Shown piece by piece: positions 38,009-48,286 of a stretch of DNA of 64,000 bases (within the stretch, counting starts at the first letter, position 1; each line of letters opens with the position of its first letter). The DNA comes from Bacteroidales bacterium (lineage in GTDB: Bacteria > Bacteroidota > Bacteroidia > Bacteroidales > P3), in NCBI GenBank assembly GCA_031257915.1, contig JAIRNR010000094.1:1-64000 (forward strand), read 5' to 3'. The notes below the pieces were generated by a model, which searched no databases, had not been told where the DNA came from, and worked only from the letters and a program-made list of their open reading frames with translations. Both the position numbers and the translations under genes were made by a program.

Positions 38009-39505
38009 CTATCTCTTTGAAACTACCTGTCCGCCGTTTGCCGACCCAACTCTTGACATTGCGCAGCGGAAACCGATCCAGTCAGTACTTTGATCCTGTT
38101 CTAAAAAGCGGCGGCCGCCGGGTGCAAGGTAATATGCTCTGTCTTTCCACGAACCACCCTTAACCACGCGCGACTTATCGGAAATAAGAGAGGTTTTTCC
38201 GAAGTCATACAAAAGTGAAGTTGTGCTTTTTGTTTCGTCTTCGGGTTTTGCAAGCCAGTCATCAACAATAGCCGACTCCAAATCGCCATCTTTATAATTA
38301 CGGTTATCGCTCTTTTTGAAATTTGTGCGATTTGCAAGTTCTTCGGGGGTAAAGTCGCGATATTTTATGCGCCCCAAATCGTCTTTTTCGGCAATTTGTC
38401 CCTCTTCATCTCTTTCGGGCGTTTTGTATATATTACCTCTGAAAGGATTAAGTTCGTTTGCGTCTTCAAATGTTAAAGGACGGTAAACATCCAAGCACCA
38501 TTCGGCAACGTTACCTGCCATATTGTACAGTCCCAAATCGTTGGGAAAGTATGAATAAACTTCGGCAGTATATTCCGCGCCGTCGTTGAGAGCACCCGCA
38601 GTACCCATCATATCGCCATTCCCGCGTGAAAAGTTTGCCATAAAATATCCGCGATAGGGAGCATCCGCCATTCTGACTCCGGAGCCGTTCCATGAATAGA
38701 TACGGCGTTCGAGAACGCGCTCTTTTGTTGTATTTCCCTGAAGTGCCAATGCTGCATATTCCCACTCTGCTTCGGTAGGCAGGCGGAAACTTTCAATAAA
38801 AATACCGTCTCTTTTTTGCACATTACGCGTTTTTTCGGTAGCATTCGGATTCATATCGCGCAGACTTTTATTAACTACGCCGGTAAACTGACCTGCGAGA
38901 TAAGCCTCTGTATTAAAGTTATTGTCCGGAGTTTGAGCCAAAGCAAGTTTTATAATACCTGCATCTATAAGAATTTTTTCATTCACGCGGTCGGTACGCC
39001 ATTTGCAGTAATCGCCTGCCTGTTCCCAGGTAACACCCACAACAGGGTAGTCTTTATAAGCCGGATGTATAAAATAATCGGCAAGAGCATCGCGAAACGA
39101 AGGAACATCATTCCATACAAGATCGTCAGGCTGGGCTTGCTTCACAACTTCAGGGAAATCCTGACCGTAAATGCGTTGCAACCAGTATAAATATTCCTGA
39201 TAATCCTGATTTGACGTTTCAACTTCATCCATATAGAATGAACTTATCGTCACTCTGCGTGTTATATTGTCGTATTCGTAAAGCAGGTTATCCTGATTGA
39301 GACCCATTAAAAAAGTGCCGCCCTCGACGAAAACCATACGTAGCGGCACAGGTTGCAAATAGTTACCCATGCTTTGAAATCCGCCCCATTTAGGGTCGTT
39401 TATACCCCAACCGGTGGATTTTGATTGATTAGTATTCGTAGCACAACTGCTCATTATCAATGCGATTGATAGAAGCAAACTGAATTTTAGAATGTTTTTC
39501 ATCAT
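38009..39505 (-). CDS. SUMF1-domain lipoprotein, GldJ/GldK(PorK)-like
   Basis: Lipobox MSSCATN; TGWGINDPKWGGF; VEGGTFLMG; NVAEWCLDVYRP; VVKGGSWKDRAYYLAPGGRRFLEQDQSTDWIGFRCAMSRVG. Confidence 0.82.
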   Translation of the reverse strand: MMKNILKFSLLLSIALIMSSCATNTNQSKSTGWGINDPKWGGFQSMGNYLQPVPLRMVFVEGGTFLMGLNQDNLLYEYDNITRRVTISSFYMDEVETSNQDYQEYLYWLQRIYGQDFPEVVKQAQPDDLVWNDVPSFRDALADYFIHPAYKDYPVVGVTWEQAGDYCKWRTDRVNEKILIDAGIIKLALAQTPDNNFNTEAYLAGQFTGVVNKSLRDMNPNATEKTRNVQKRDGIFIESFRLPTEAEWEYAALALQGNTTKERVLERRIYSWNGSGVRMADAPYRGYFMANFSRGNGDMMGTAGALNDGAEYTAEVYSYFPNDLGLYNMAGNVAEWCLDVYRPLTFEDANELNPFRGNIYKTPERDEEGQIAEKDDLGRIKYRDFTPEELANRTNFKKSDNRNYKDGDLESAIVDDWLAKPEDETKSTTSLLYDFGKTSLISDKSRVVKGGSWKDRAYYLAPGGRRFLEQDQSTDWIGFRCAMSRVGSANGGQVVSKR

Positions 39506-39714
39506 ATTTTATATCTGTTCAGGAGGTTACAAATATACAAAAAATTTGAGAATATTTACAAATACGGATTTATATGCAGTAATTTGTACGGCTTTACGGC
39601 ATTATCTTAATTAGTTGTAAATGTACTAATTATAGGCAATTATAATGAATTCACCGATTACAGTTAATAAAAAAAATAAAAAACAAATATATAATAGTAA
39701 AAATACTATTCACT

Positions 39715-39816
39715 ATCTCGGTAGAGAGTTGCTTTCTGTGACTTTATAGACACGCACCCCCGTAGCAATGATTGTTGGAATCTCGGTAGAGAGTTGCTTT
39801 CTGTTACTTTATAAAC
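39715..39816. repeat. Two copies of a 37-bp repeat separated by a 28-bp spacer (CRISPR-like organisation, no cas genes)
   Basis: ATCTCGGTAGAGAGTTGCTTTCTGT[G/T]ACTTTATA[G/A]AC at 39715-39751 and 39780-39816; spacer ACGCACCCCCGTAGCAATGATTGTTGGA. Confidence 0.85.
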
Positions 39817-39840
39817 TGTTATGCCGTTAATCAAACTTTT

Positions 39841-40536
39841 TTAACTCCGTCTGTTGCCTCCGAGAAAAATCATTACATAGTAGAGTAGTGTGGCAAGGGA
39901 AGACAGTGCCGCAATTACGTATGTGTAAGCGGCTGTGCGCAATGCGCTTTTTGCCATTGGCAGCGTGTCGTATGTCGTTATGCCGGCATTATCCAACCAT
40001 GCTACGGCACGCATGCTTGCGTTTATTTCTACAGGCAGAGTTATAAAACTGAACAATGTTGTTATTGCGAAAAGTATAATACCGAATAGCAGTAAATGCG
40101 GAAATCTGTCTAAAAGCAAAATACCTGCGAGCAGTACCCATTGTACCCAGTTAGAAGCAAACGATACCACAGGGACAAGTGCCGAGCGCATATTAAGCCA
40201 GCGATATGCGGTTGCATGTTGAACGGCATGTCCGCATTCATGCGCTGCCACAGCCGCCGCAGCAATGCTGTTACCGTTATAAACATCCGCACTTAAATTT
40301 ACTGTTTTGTTAACAGGATTGTAATTGTCGGTTAATCGTCCTGCGGTGCTTATAACAGTAACGTCGGAAATGCCGTTTTCACGTAACATTTTCTCTGCAA
40401 CTTCTTTGCCTGTAAGTCCGCCTACAGTAGGGATTTTAGAATAGCGTTTGAATTTATTTTTAAGCGAGGCACTTACAGCCCAGCTTAAAAGCATAAATCC
40501 TATAAAAATAATCCAGATAAATGGTATTCCGTTCAT
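39841..40536 (-). CDS. Zinc metallopeptidase, YugP-like
   Basis: AAAVAAHECGHAVQHATAYRWLNMRSALVPVVSFAS; HEXXH-like HECGH, multi-TM. Confidence 0.88.
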   Translation of the reverse strand: MNGIPFIWIIFIGFMLLSWAVSASLKNKFKRYSKIPTVGGLTGKEVAEKMLRENGISDVTVISTAGRLTDNYNPVNKTVNLSADVYNGNSIAAAAVAAHECGHAVQHATAYRWLNMRSALVPVVSFASNWVQWVLLAGILLLDRFPHLLLFGIILFAITTLFSFITLPVEINASMRAVAWLDNAGITTYDTLPMAKSALRTAAYTYVIAALSSLATLLYYVMIFLGGNRRS

Positions 40537-40541
40537 AATTT

Positions 40542-42056
40542 TTAGTGTTTAATTGTCCATTTTGCGCCGTCTTTTCCGTCCATAATTTGAATACCTTTTT
40601 CGGAGAGTTCATCGCGGATTAGATCCGAAAGCGCAAAGTCTTTATTGTTTTTTGCCTGCTGGCGCAGTTGTAACAGCAACACCATTACTTCATTTAGCAG
40701 ATTATCGCTGTTTGTCCCGCTGTTTGCAGTATCTGAAATGCCGAGCACATCATTTAAAAATCCGTACATTTTTTTTGCAGCGGCAATATCCTCCTGTGAA
40801 AATTTTTCTTTGCCGTCACTTGCAGCATTGATTAACCGTACTAATTCAAATAAATGAGAAAGTGCAACAGGGGAATTAAAATCGTCATTCATTGCTGCCG
40901 TACAACCGTTTTCTATCGCCTGCAACCGCTCTGTTACGGTAGAAGTGTCCTGTTTGGAAAGTGTGCCGAGCGTTTTTCCTGCCTGCTGTAATCTCTCTAA
41001 TCCCTTTTCTGCAGCCTGCAACGCTTCATTGCTAAAATCAAGTGTACTGCGGTAATGCGCTTGCAGCAAAAAGAAACGGATTATTTGCGGACCGTATGCC
41101 TTTTCCAGTAAAGGATGTTCACCTGTAAAAAATTGTTCAAGTGAAATTGCGTTGCCAAGCGACTTGCCCATTTTTTTACCGTTAATTGTTACCATATTAT
41201 TATGCATCCAGTAGCGGCAGGGATTATGCCCGCAAGCGGCGTTGGACTGTGCAATCTCCGCTTCGTGATGTGGAAAAATCAAATCCATACCTCCGCCGTG
41301 AATATCAAAATTTTCACCAAGATATTTATGCGACATGGCAGTACATTCCGTATGCCATCCGGGAAATCCTTCGCCCCACGGAGACCACCAGCGCATAATA
41401 TGTTCAGGTTGTGCTTTTTTCCAAAGAGCAAAATCAAGCGGACTGCGCTTTTCGCTTTGCGCATCAAGATTGTCGCGGGTATTTGCAAACAGGTCGCCTA
41501 TGATACGCCCTGATAATTTTCCGTAATCTTCGGTATATGCGTACTTGTCTAAATTAAAATACACGGAGCCGTTCACCTCGTATGCATAGCCGTTATCCAT
41601 AATTTGTTTGATAAGTTCTATCTGCTCTATGATATGTCCCGACGCAAGCGGCTCAATAGAGGGCGGCAACACGTTAAGTAAAGACATAAATTCGTGATAG
41701 CGGTTTATGTAATACTGTGCAACTTCCATTGGCTCTAACTGTTCAAGACGTGCTTTTTTTGCAATCTTATCTTCGCCCTCGTCTGCGTCATTTTCCAAAT
41801 GTCCCACGTCGGTAATATTGCGTATATAACGCACTTTATAGCCCAAATAGCGCAGATAGCGAAACACTAAATCAAACGTTACAGCCGAACGTGCGTGTCC
41901 CAAATGCGGTTCGCCGTAAACAGTCGGTCCGCAAACATAAAGTCCTGCAAACGGCGGATTTGCCGGTTTAAATTCCTCAACTGTTCGCGAAAATGTATTG
42001 TAGATGTTTAATAACGGTTGTTCTGCCGGTGAATGTTTGTTATCGGAGTTGCTCAT
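40542..42056 (-). CDS. cysS: Cysteinyl-tRNA synthetase
   Basis: [56 protein letters not shown]. Confidence 0.96.
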   Translation of the reverse strand: MSNSDNKHSPAEQPLLNIYNTFSRTVEEFKPANPPFAGLYVCGPTVYGEPHLGHARSAVTFDLVFRYLRYLGYKVRYIRNITDVGHLENDADEGEDKIAKKARLEQLEPMEVAQYYINRYHEFMSLLNVLPPSIEPLASGHIIEQIELIKQIMDNGYAYEVNGSVYFNLDKYAYTEDYGKLSGRIIGDLFANTRDNLDAQSEKRSPLDFALWKKAQPEHIMRWWSPWGEGFPGWHTECTAMSHKYLGENFDIHGGGMDLIFPHHEAEIAQSNAACGHNPCRYWMHNNMVTINGKKMGKSLGNAISLEQFFTGEHPLLEKAYGPQIIRFFLLQAHYRSTLDFSNEALQAAEKGLERLQQAGKTLGTLSKQDTSTVTERLQAIENGCTAAMNDDFNSPVALSHLFELVRLINAASDGKEKFSQEDIAAAKKMYGFLNDVLGISDTANSGTNSDNLLNEVMVLLLQLRQQAKNNKDFALSDLIRDELSEKGIQIMDGKDGAKWTIKH

Positions 42057-42146
42057 ATTCTTACAAATTTAACTAATTTCCGTATAATATTTTAAGTAAC
42101 TTTGCAAAATTAGCCGGCAGAAGCGTTAGAGCGGTTACATTATACT

Positions 42147-42563
42147 ATGGGCAGAATACTTTCTATTGATTATGGGCAGAAAAGAACAGGATTAGCGGTG
42201 AGCGATCCGATGAAAATTATTGCAACCGCACTTGATACCGTTGCGACGAAAGAATTGATGCCGTTTATAGAAAAGTATCTGCAAAAAGAAGATGTGGAAA
42301 CAATTGTTGTCGGCGAGCCGAAGCAAATGAACGGAATGTTGTCGGAAAGCAGCAGGTATATAGATCCGTTTGTAACACGTTTAAAAAAAGTGTATCCGCA
42401 AATTCCGATTGTACGGTACGATGAACGTTTCACGTCTAAAATTGCTTTTCAGGCTATGATAGACGGTGGTTTAAAGAAAAAAGCACGGCGGAATAAGGCG
42501 TTGGTGGACAGGATTAGTGCAGTACTGATTTTGCAGTCGTATATGGAAAGAAAAATTAAGTGA
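42147..42563 (+). CDS. ruvX: Holliday junction resolvase RuvX/YqgF
   Basis: RILSIDYGQKRTGLAVSDPMKIIATALDTV; VVGEPKQMNG; YDERFTSKIA. Confidence 0.92.
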   Translation: MGRILSIDYGQKRTGLAVSDPMKIIATALDTVATKELMPFIEKYLQKEDVETIVVGEPKQMNGMLSESSRYIDPFVTRLKKVYPQIPIVRYDERFTSKIAFQAMIDGGLKKKARRNKALVDRISAVLILQSYMERKIK

Positions 42564-42669
42564 AAACAAAAAACTGTTAACTTTACGTAAAAGACGTCAC
42601 CCTGAAAATTAAAATTGCAGTCCGACCGAAAAAAGGTGCGGATATTATGTATAAAAATTACTGACGAAA

Positions 42670-43230
42670 ATGATATATCCGATTGTAGCGTATGGAAATT
42701 CAATACTCCGTACAAAAGCGAAAAAAATTGAAAAAGGCGAAATTGATGTTAAGCAATTGGCAGATGATTTGTTTGCAACTATGGAGCATACGGGCGGTAT
42801 AGGGCTTGCTGCGCCGCAGATAAATAAACCGGTAAGAGCATTTGTGATTGACGCAAATGTTTTGAGTGAAAAATATCCGGAGGGAAAAGGCGTTAAGATG
42901 GCGGTGTTAAATCCTGTGATGCTGGAGGAATACGGCGAGGAGTGGAGTTATAATGAGGGCTGCTTAAGTTTTCCCGGACTTCATGAAGATGTTGTACGCA
43001 AGTCAAAAATTCGTGTGCGTTACGAGGATACCGACTTTAATACGCACGAGAATGAATTTACAGGAATTGTTGCCCGTATAATTCAGCATGAATATGACCA
43101 TTTGGAGGGCAAGGTTTTTACCGATAAATTAAGTTCTATCAGGCGCGTTATTATCAGGGGACGACTTGATGATATTATAAAAGGAAAAGTAAAAACCGAT
43201 TATAAAACGATTTTTGCTAAAAGGAGATAA
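42670..43230 (+). CDS. def: Peptide deformylase
   Basis: GGIGLAAPQINKPVRAFV; EGCLSFPGL; IQHEYDHLEGKVF. Confidence 0.96.
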   Translation: MIYPIVAYGNSILRTKAKKIEKGEIDVKQLADDLFATMEHTGGIGLAAPQINKPVRAFVIDANVLSEKYPEGKGVKMAVLNPVMLEEYGEEWSYNEGCLSFPGLHEDVVRKSKIRVRYEDTDFNTHENEFTGIVARIIQHEYDHLEGKVFTDKLSSIRRVIIRGRLDDIIKGKVKTDYKTIFAKRR

Positions 43231-43333
43231 ATGCTATTTCGCCAAATATAAGTAACTTCGCTAATAAGATTTATTCAGGCACACATTGTTGCAAATAATA
43301 ATTAAGATATTACCAATATTAAAACAACACTAT

Positions 43334-45424
43334 ATGAAACACACAACATTTTTTTTATCTGTCTTACTTACTTTAGGCACACTGCAAGCACAAATTACAG
43401 GCAACAACACTGCACCGAAAAATCCTGTCAAATGGAAATATACTGTTGAACAGTCTTCAGGCGATGAAGCATTCCTTGTCTTTACGGCAACTGTAAATAA
43501 GGGATGGCATTTATATTCGCAATTTCTTGAAGCGGGCGGACCTCTTCCTACTGTTTTTAATTTTGAAACTTCAAATGATTTCTCGCTTATTGGTAAAATT
43601 TCCGAAAGCCCCAAACCTGTAGAAGGTATTGATGATATTTTCGGAACAAAAATTGCATATTTTGCGCGTAATGCAACTTTTAAGCAACGTATAAAAATAA
43701 ACACCGACAAAAACTTTACAGTAAAAGGTACTGTTGACTATCAGGTATGCAATGACGAAACGTGCATTCCGTTTACCGATATTGATTTCAAGTTTAATGT
43801 CAACACTGCAGCAGCAAGCAGTGAGGATGGCAGCACTGTAGCGGCACACGAAGAAACACCGTCAGACATCGCAAATGCAGACAATGCAGCGGAAAGTAAC
43901 ACAACAGCAAACGAAATAACAGTAAACAGTAACAGCGTAGCGGCAGATGACACAAAAACAGACGGCGGAATCTCGTGGGGTTTTATCCTGACCGCAATTC
44001 TAATGGGCTTTCTTGCCGTTTTAACTCCATGCGTATTTCCAATGATACCAATGACAGTATCATTTTTTATTGATACCGAAAACGGCGCAAAAGGCAGAAG
44101 CAAAGGAATTGTAAAAGGATTTGTTTTTGCTCTGTCGGTAACGCTTATCTATACTGCTGTGGGCGGCATTGTTGCACTTACAAAAAGTGCCGATTTTGCA
44201 AATGTTATAAGCACACACTGGATTCCGAATCTTATTTTCTTTGCACTGTTTATTGTATTTGCAATGTCGTTTTTCGGATTGTTTGAACTTACATTACCAT
44301 CGGGCTTATCTACGAAATTAGATGCGAAAGCCGACAGAGGCGGCATTATCGCAGCATTCTTTATGGCTACGGTACTTGTACTCGTATCGTTTGCCTGCAC
44401 AGGTCCGTTTGTTGCGGCACTGCTTGTAGAAGCCGCAATGGGAACATCGGTATTAAAACCGCTTATCGGTATGTTTTGCTTCGGACTTGCACTCGGATTA
44501 CCGTTTTTTATTCTGTCTTTATTCCCAGCCCTGCTTGATAAAATGCCCCGCAGCGGCGGCTGGCTAAATTCCGTAAAAGTCGTATTCGCGTTTTTGCTGC
44601 TCGCTTTCGGTATGAAATTTCTTGTAACAATAGACCAAACCTACAATTTTGAAATTATTACACGAGAAGCATATATAGCAATATGGATTGTACTTTTTGC
44701 ATTGCTCGGATTTTACCTGTTGGGCAAAATAAAATTTTCACATGACAGCGATATACCGCATATCGGAGTATTTCGTTTATTTCTCATTATAGCAGTATTT
44801 TCATTCACTGTTTATCTTATTCCGGGACTTTTCGGCGCACCGCTTAAAATGGTTGCACCACTGTTGCCGCCCTCTACCGCGCAGCAGTTTGATTTGTCAA
44901 AAGCCGCACCACAGGCGGCAGTCTTGTCGGGTACGGAACAGGTATTATGCGGCACGCCTAAATATTCCGACAAGCTAACATTACCCTACGGATTAAAAGG
45001 TTACTTTGATTACGAGGAAGGATTAAAATGCGCAAAAGAGCAAAATAAGCCGGTATTTCTTGACTTTAAAGGACATGCGTGTGCTAACTGTAAAAAAACG
45101 GAGATAGAAATTTGGAGTGATTACCGTGTGCAGGAAATGCTTAAAAAGTTTATTATTATAGGCTTATACTGTGATGATAAGACGGAATTGCCCGAAAGCG
45201 AGTGGGTAACGTCTAAAATAGACGGCAAAGTGAAAAACACAATGGGAAAACGTAATTTGAATTTTGAAGCGGAACGTTTTAAAACAAATACACTTCCGTT
45301 TTATCATCTGCTCGACTCTGACGGAAACCCGTTGGTAACAGATGGTATCGGTTACAGCAACGACCTTACAGTTGAAAAGTATCTTGAATTTTTACAATCA
45401 GGATTAGATAAATTTAAACCATGA
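43334..45424 (+). CDS. dsbD: DsbD-like thiol:disulfide interchange protein
   Basis: N-terminal DsbD alpha-like domain, TM region (LTPCVFPMIPMTVSFF), C-terminal thioredoxin-like CANCKKTE motif. Start at 43334 (ORF opens at 43286). Confidence 0.9.
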   Translation: MKHTTFFLSVLLTLGTLQAQITGNNTAPKNPVKWKYTVEQSSGDEAFLVFTATVNKGWHLYSQFLEAGGPLPTVFNFETSNDFSLIGKISESPKPVEGIDDIFGTKIAYFARNATFKQRIKINTDKNFTVKGTVDYQVCNDETCIPFTDIDFKFNVNTAAASSEDGSTVAAHEETPSDIANADNAAESNTTANEITVNSNSVAADDTKTDGGISWGFILTAILMGFLAVLTPCVFPMIPMTVSFFIDTENGAKGRSKGIVKGFVFALSVTLIYTAVGGIVALTKSADFANVISTHWIPNLIFFALFIVFAMSFFGLFELTLPSGLSTKLDAKADRGGIIAAFFMATVLVLVSFACTGPFVAALLVEAAMGTSVLKPLIGMFCFGLALGLPFFILSLFPALLDKMPRSGGWLNSVKVVFAFLLLAFGMKFLVTIDQTYNFEIITREAYIAIWIVLFALLGFYLLGKIKFSHDSDIPHIGVFRLFLIIAVFSFTVYLIPGLFGAPLKMVAPLLPPSTAQQFDLSKAAPQAAVLSGTEQVLCGTPKYSDKLTLPYGLKGYFDYEEGLKCAKEQNKPVFLDFKGHACANCKKTEIEIWSDYRVQEMLKKFIIIGLYCDDKTELPESEWVTSKIDGKVKNTMGKRNLNFEAERFKTNTLPFYHLLDSDGNPLVTDGIGYSNDLTVEKYLEFLQSGLDKFKP

Positions 45425-48018
45425 CGTCACAACAAATACGTAAAGCATTTCTTGATTTTTTTGAGTCAAAGCAACACGCCATTGTACCGTCCGCGCCGAT
45501 GGTAGTAAAGAATGACCCTACTCTTATGTTCACCAACGCGGGTATGAATCAGTTCAAAGATATTTTTCTCGGCAATCTCGCAGCGGAAAATACACGTATT
45601 GCCGATACTCAAAAATGTCTGCGTGTAAGCGGAAAGCACAATGATTTGGAAGAAGTAGGACACGACACCTATCACCATACAATGTTTGAAATGCTCGGCA
45701 ACTGGAGTTTTGGCGACTATTTCAAAAAAGAAGCTATCGCATGGGCATGGGAATTTCTTACGGAGAAAATGGGTATTGCCCGCGAAAATATTTACGTTAC
45801 TGTTTTTGGCGGTGATAAAAAAGACGGATTAGAAGCCGATTTGGAAGCAAAAAATTTTTGGAAAGAACACATTGACGGGGAACGGATTATCTTTGGCAGT
45901 AAAAAAGATAATTTTTGGGAAATGGGTGACACCGGTCCGTGCGGACCATGTTCGGAAATACATGTTGACATTCGTTCGTCGGAAGAAAAAGCGCGTGTCA
46001 AGGGCATAGAACTTGTAAATCACGACCATCCGCAAGTTATAGAAATATGGAATCTTGTATTTATGCAGTTTAACCGCAGGGCAGATGGTTCGCTTGCAGA
46101 ACTGCCTGCCAAACATGTGGATACAGGTATGGGCTTTGAGCGTCTTTGTATGGTAATGCAGGGCAAACAAAGCAATTATGATACGGATGTCTTTACGCCG
46201 ATAATCAAAGCCATTGCCGATAAAGCAGGTATTGCTTACGGTTCGCAACCGAAAGCAGATATTGCAATGCGTGTTATTGCCGACCATGTCCGTGCTGTTT
46301 CGTTTGCTATTGCAGATGGACAACTTCCGAGTAATAATAAGGCAGGTTACGTTATCCGCCGTATTTTACGCAGGGCAGTGCGCTATGGCTATACGTTTTT
46401 AAATCTTAAAGAGCCGTTTATCTACGAGATTGCAGATACTCTTGAAAAGCAAATGGGCAGCGCGTTTCCCGAACTTGTTCACGAAAAAAAACTTATCTCA
46501 AAAGTAATGCAGGAAGAAGAGAGCGCGTTTCTGAAAACACTTGAAAACGGAATAAAACATCTTGCCGCATTAACACAAAAAATTACAGGTGATACGATTA
46601 ACGGTGAGGATGCTTTCGTGCTTTACGATACTTACGGTTTTCCACTTGACCTTACGGAACTTATTCTGCGTGAACAGGGATTAAAAGTTGATTTGGCAGG
46701 ATTTGAAAAAGCAATGCAGCAGCAAAAAGCACGTTCACGCGAAGACGCAAATGTTGAAACAGGTGACTGGACCGTTTTACGCGAGGGCAATCATTCCGTT
46801 TTTGTCGGTTATGATTCGTCTATTGCAGATGTGCAAATAATGAAGTATCGTAAAATTGTAAAAAAGGACAGTACGTTTTATCAACTTGTATTTGACAAAA
46901 CACCTTTTTACGCCGAAATGGGCGGACAGGTGGGCGACAGCGGTACACTTGAAGACACAGTAACAGGCGAAAAGATTAAAATAATCGACACACAGAAAGA
47001 GAACGAACTCGCAGTACATCTGGCTTCCGAATTGCCCGCAAACGTTAATGCTTTTTTTGTTGCACGGATTGATTTACACGCACGCCGCCGCACAGAAGCA
47101 CATCACTCGGCAACGCATTTAATGCACCTCGCCCTGCGAAGCGTACTTGGAAATCATGTAGAGCAGAAAGGTTCGCTTGTGAATTCCGACATGTTACGTT
47201 TTGATTTTTCACATTTTCAGAAAATGACTGCTGAGGAAATACGAAAGGTGGAGAAGAAAGTAAACGGATATATACGTGCAAATTTTTTGCTCGAAGAATG
47301 GCGCAACATGCCTGTTGATGAAGCAAAAGCAAAAGGAGCCATAGCACTTTTTAACGAAAAATACGGTAACAGAGTTCGCGTTGTAAAATTCGGCGATTCA
47401 ATAGAACTTTGCGGCGGCACGCATGCACATTCTACAGGTAATATCGGATTTTTCAAAATTTTAAGCGAAAGTGCTATTGCGGCAGGTATTCGCCGTATTG
47501 AAGCCGTTGCGGGCGAAGCCGCAGAACAGTATGTTTACGGCATATCCGATACACTACGTAATGCAAAAGAGATATTAAAGACCCCTGACCTTGAAGCGGG
47601 CTTGCGCAAACTGTCGGAACAGGCAAGTTTAATGAAAAAGCAGATAGAAGTTGCGACAAAGGAAAAAGTTATTGACAGACTGGAAAAAATATTATCAATG
47701 ATTAAGGATGATTTAATTGTTGTTAATAGAGTTGAAGCCCCTGAGATAATGCGTGCTATATGCACCGAATTGCGCAAAAAAATGCCCGACGGCATATTTA
47801 TCGCTTATGGTATTTTTGAGGGTAAGGCAGCATTGCATTTAATGGTTGGCGACAATCGCGTGAAGCAGGGATTAAATGCGGGCAATGCGGTAAAAGAAGT
47901 TGCGCCGTTAATTTCCGGCGGTGGCGGCGGACAGCCGTTTTATGCAATGATTACAGGTACAAACCCTAATGGTTTGGAAGTCGCGGTTGAAAAAGTCAAA
48001 GAGATTGTTAAAAACTGA
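45421..48018 (+). CDS. alaS: Alanyl-tRNA synthetase
   Basis: IRKAFLDFFESKQHAIVPSAPMVVKNDPTLMFTNAGMNQFKDIFLG; HSATHLMH; CGGTHAHSTGNIG. Confidence 0.97.
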   Translation: MTSQQIRKAFLDFFESKQHAIVPSAPMVVKNDPTLMFTNAGMNQFKDIFLGNLAAENTRIADTQKCLRVSGKHNDLEEVGHDTYHHTMFEMLGNWSFGDYFKKEAIAWAWEFLTEKMGIARENIYVTVFGGDKKDGLEADLEAKNFWKEHIDGERIIFGSKKDNFWEMGDTGPCGPCSEIHVDIRSSEEKARVKGIELVNHDHPQVIEIWNLVFMQFNRRADGSLAELPAKHVDTGMGFERLCMVMQGKQSNYDTDVFTPIIKAIADKAGIAYGSQPKADIAMRVIADHVRAVSFAIADGQLPSNNKAGYVIRRILRRAVRYGYTFLNLKEPFIYEIADTLEKQMGSAFPELVHEKKLISKVMQEEESAFLKTLENGIKHLAALTQKITGDTINGEDAFVLYDTYGFPLDLTELILREQGLKVDLAGFEKAMQQQKARSREDANVETGDWTVLREGNHSVFVGYDSSIADVQIMKYRKIVKKDSTFYQLVFDKTPFYAEMGGQVGDSGTLEDTVTGEKIKIIDTQKENELAVHLASELPANVNAFFVARIDLHARRRTEAHHSATHLMHLALRSVLGNHVEQKGSLVNSDMLRFDFSHFQKMTAEEIRKVEKKVNGYIRANFLLEEWRNMPVDEAKAKGAIALFNEKYGNRVRVVKFGDSIELCGGTHAHSTGNIGFFKILSESAIAAGIRRIEAVAGEAAEQYVYGISDTLRNAKEILKTPDLEAGLRKLSEQASLMKKQIEVATKEKVIDRLEKILSMIKDDLIVVNRVEAPEIMRAICTELRKKMPDGIFIAYGIFEGKAALHLMVGDNRVKQGLNAGNAVKEVAPLISGGGGGQPFYAMITGTNPNGLEVAVEKVKEIVKN

Positions 48019-48071
48019 TTTTCCACAGTTAGCACAGCAAACTGACAGAAAATGTTTGCCTTGACAAATAG

Positions 48072-48211
48072 CAGGGTCAACGCATTTAAAATCTTTAAAC
48101 AATTGATTATAAGGCATTTATGAAGATTATTTTTGATGAAAATTTATAAAAATTTACGCCTATAATCCATTTATTATCAGCGAATTACCTCATTTAAATG
48201 CGTTGACCCTG
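48072..48211. mobile_element. MITE-like non-autonomous element: 140 bp, perfect 19-bp TIRs, 10-bp direct repeats
   Basis: CAGGGTCAACGCATTTAAA (48072-48090) and its exact reverse complement TTTAAATGCGTTGACCCTG (48193-48211); TGACAAATAG at 48062-48071 and 48212-48221. Confidence 0.8.
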
Positions 48212-48286
48212 TGACAAATAGCAGTCTGAAAGGGGGTATGTTAAATTATTCGTATCTTTACACGGCAGGATTTTTGGATCGTTATA

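Noticed and set aside
39715-39816. Annotating a true CRISPR array
   Set aside because: Only two imperfect repeats and one spacer, and no cas genes in the window; kept as a repeat and a hypothesis only.
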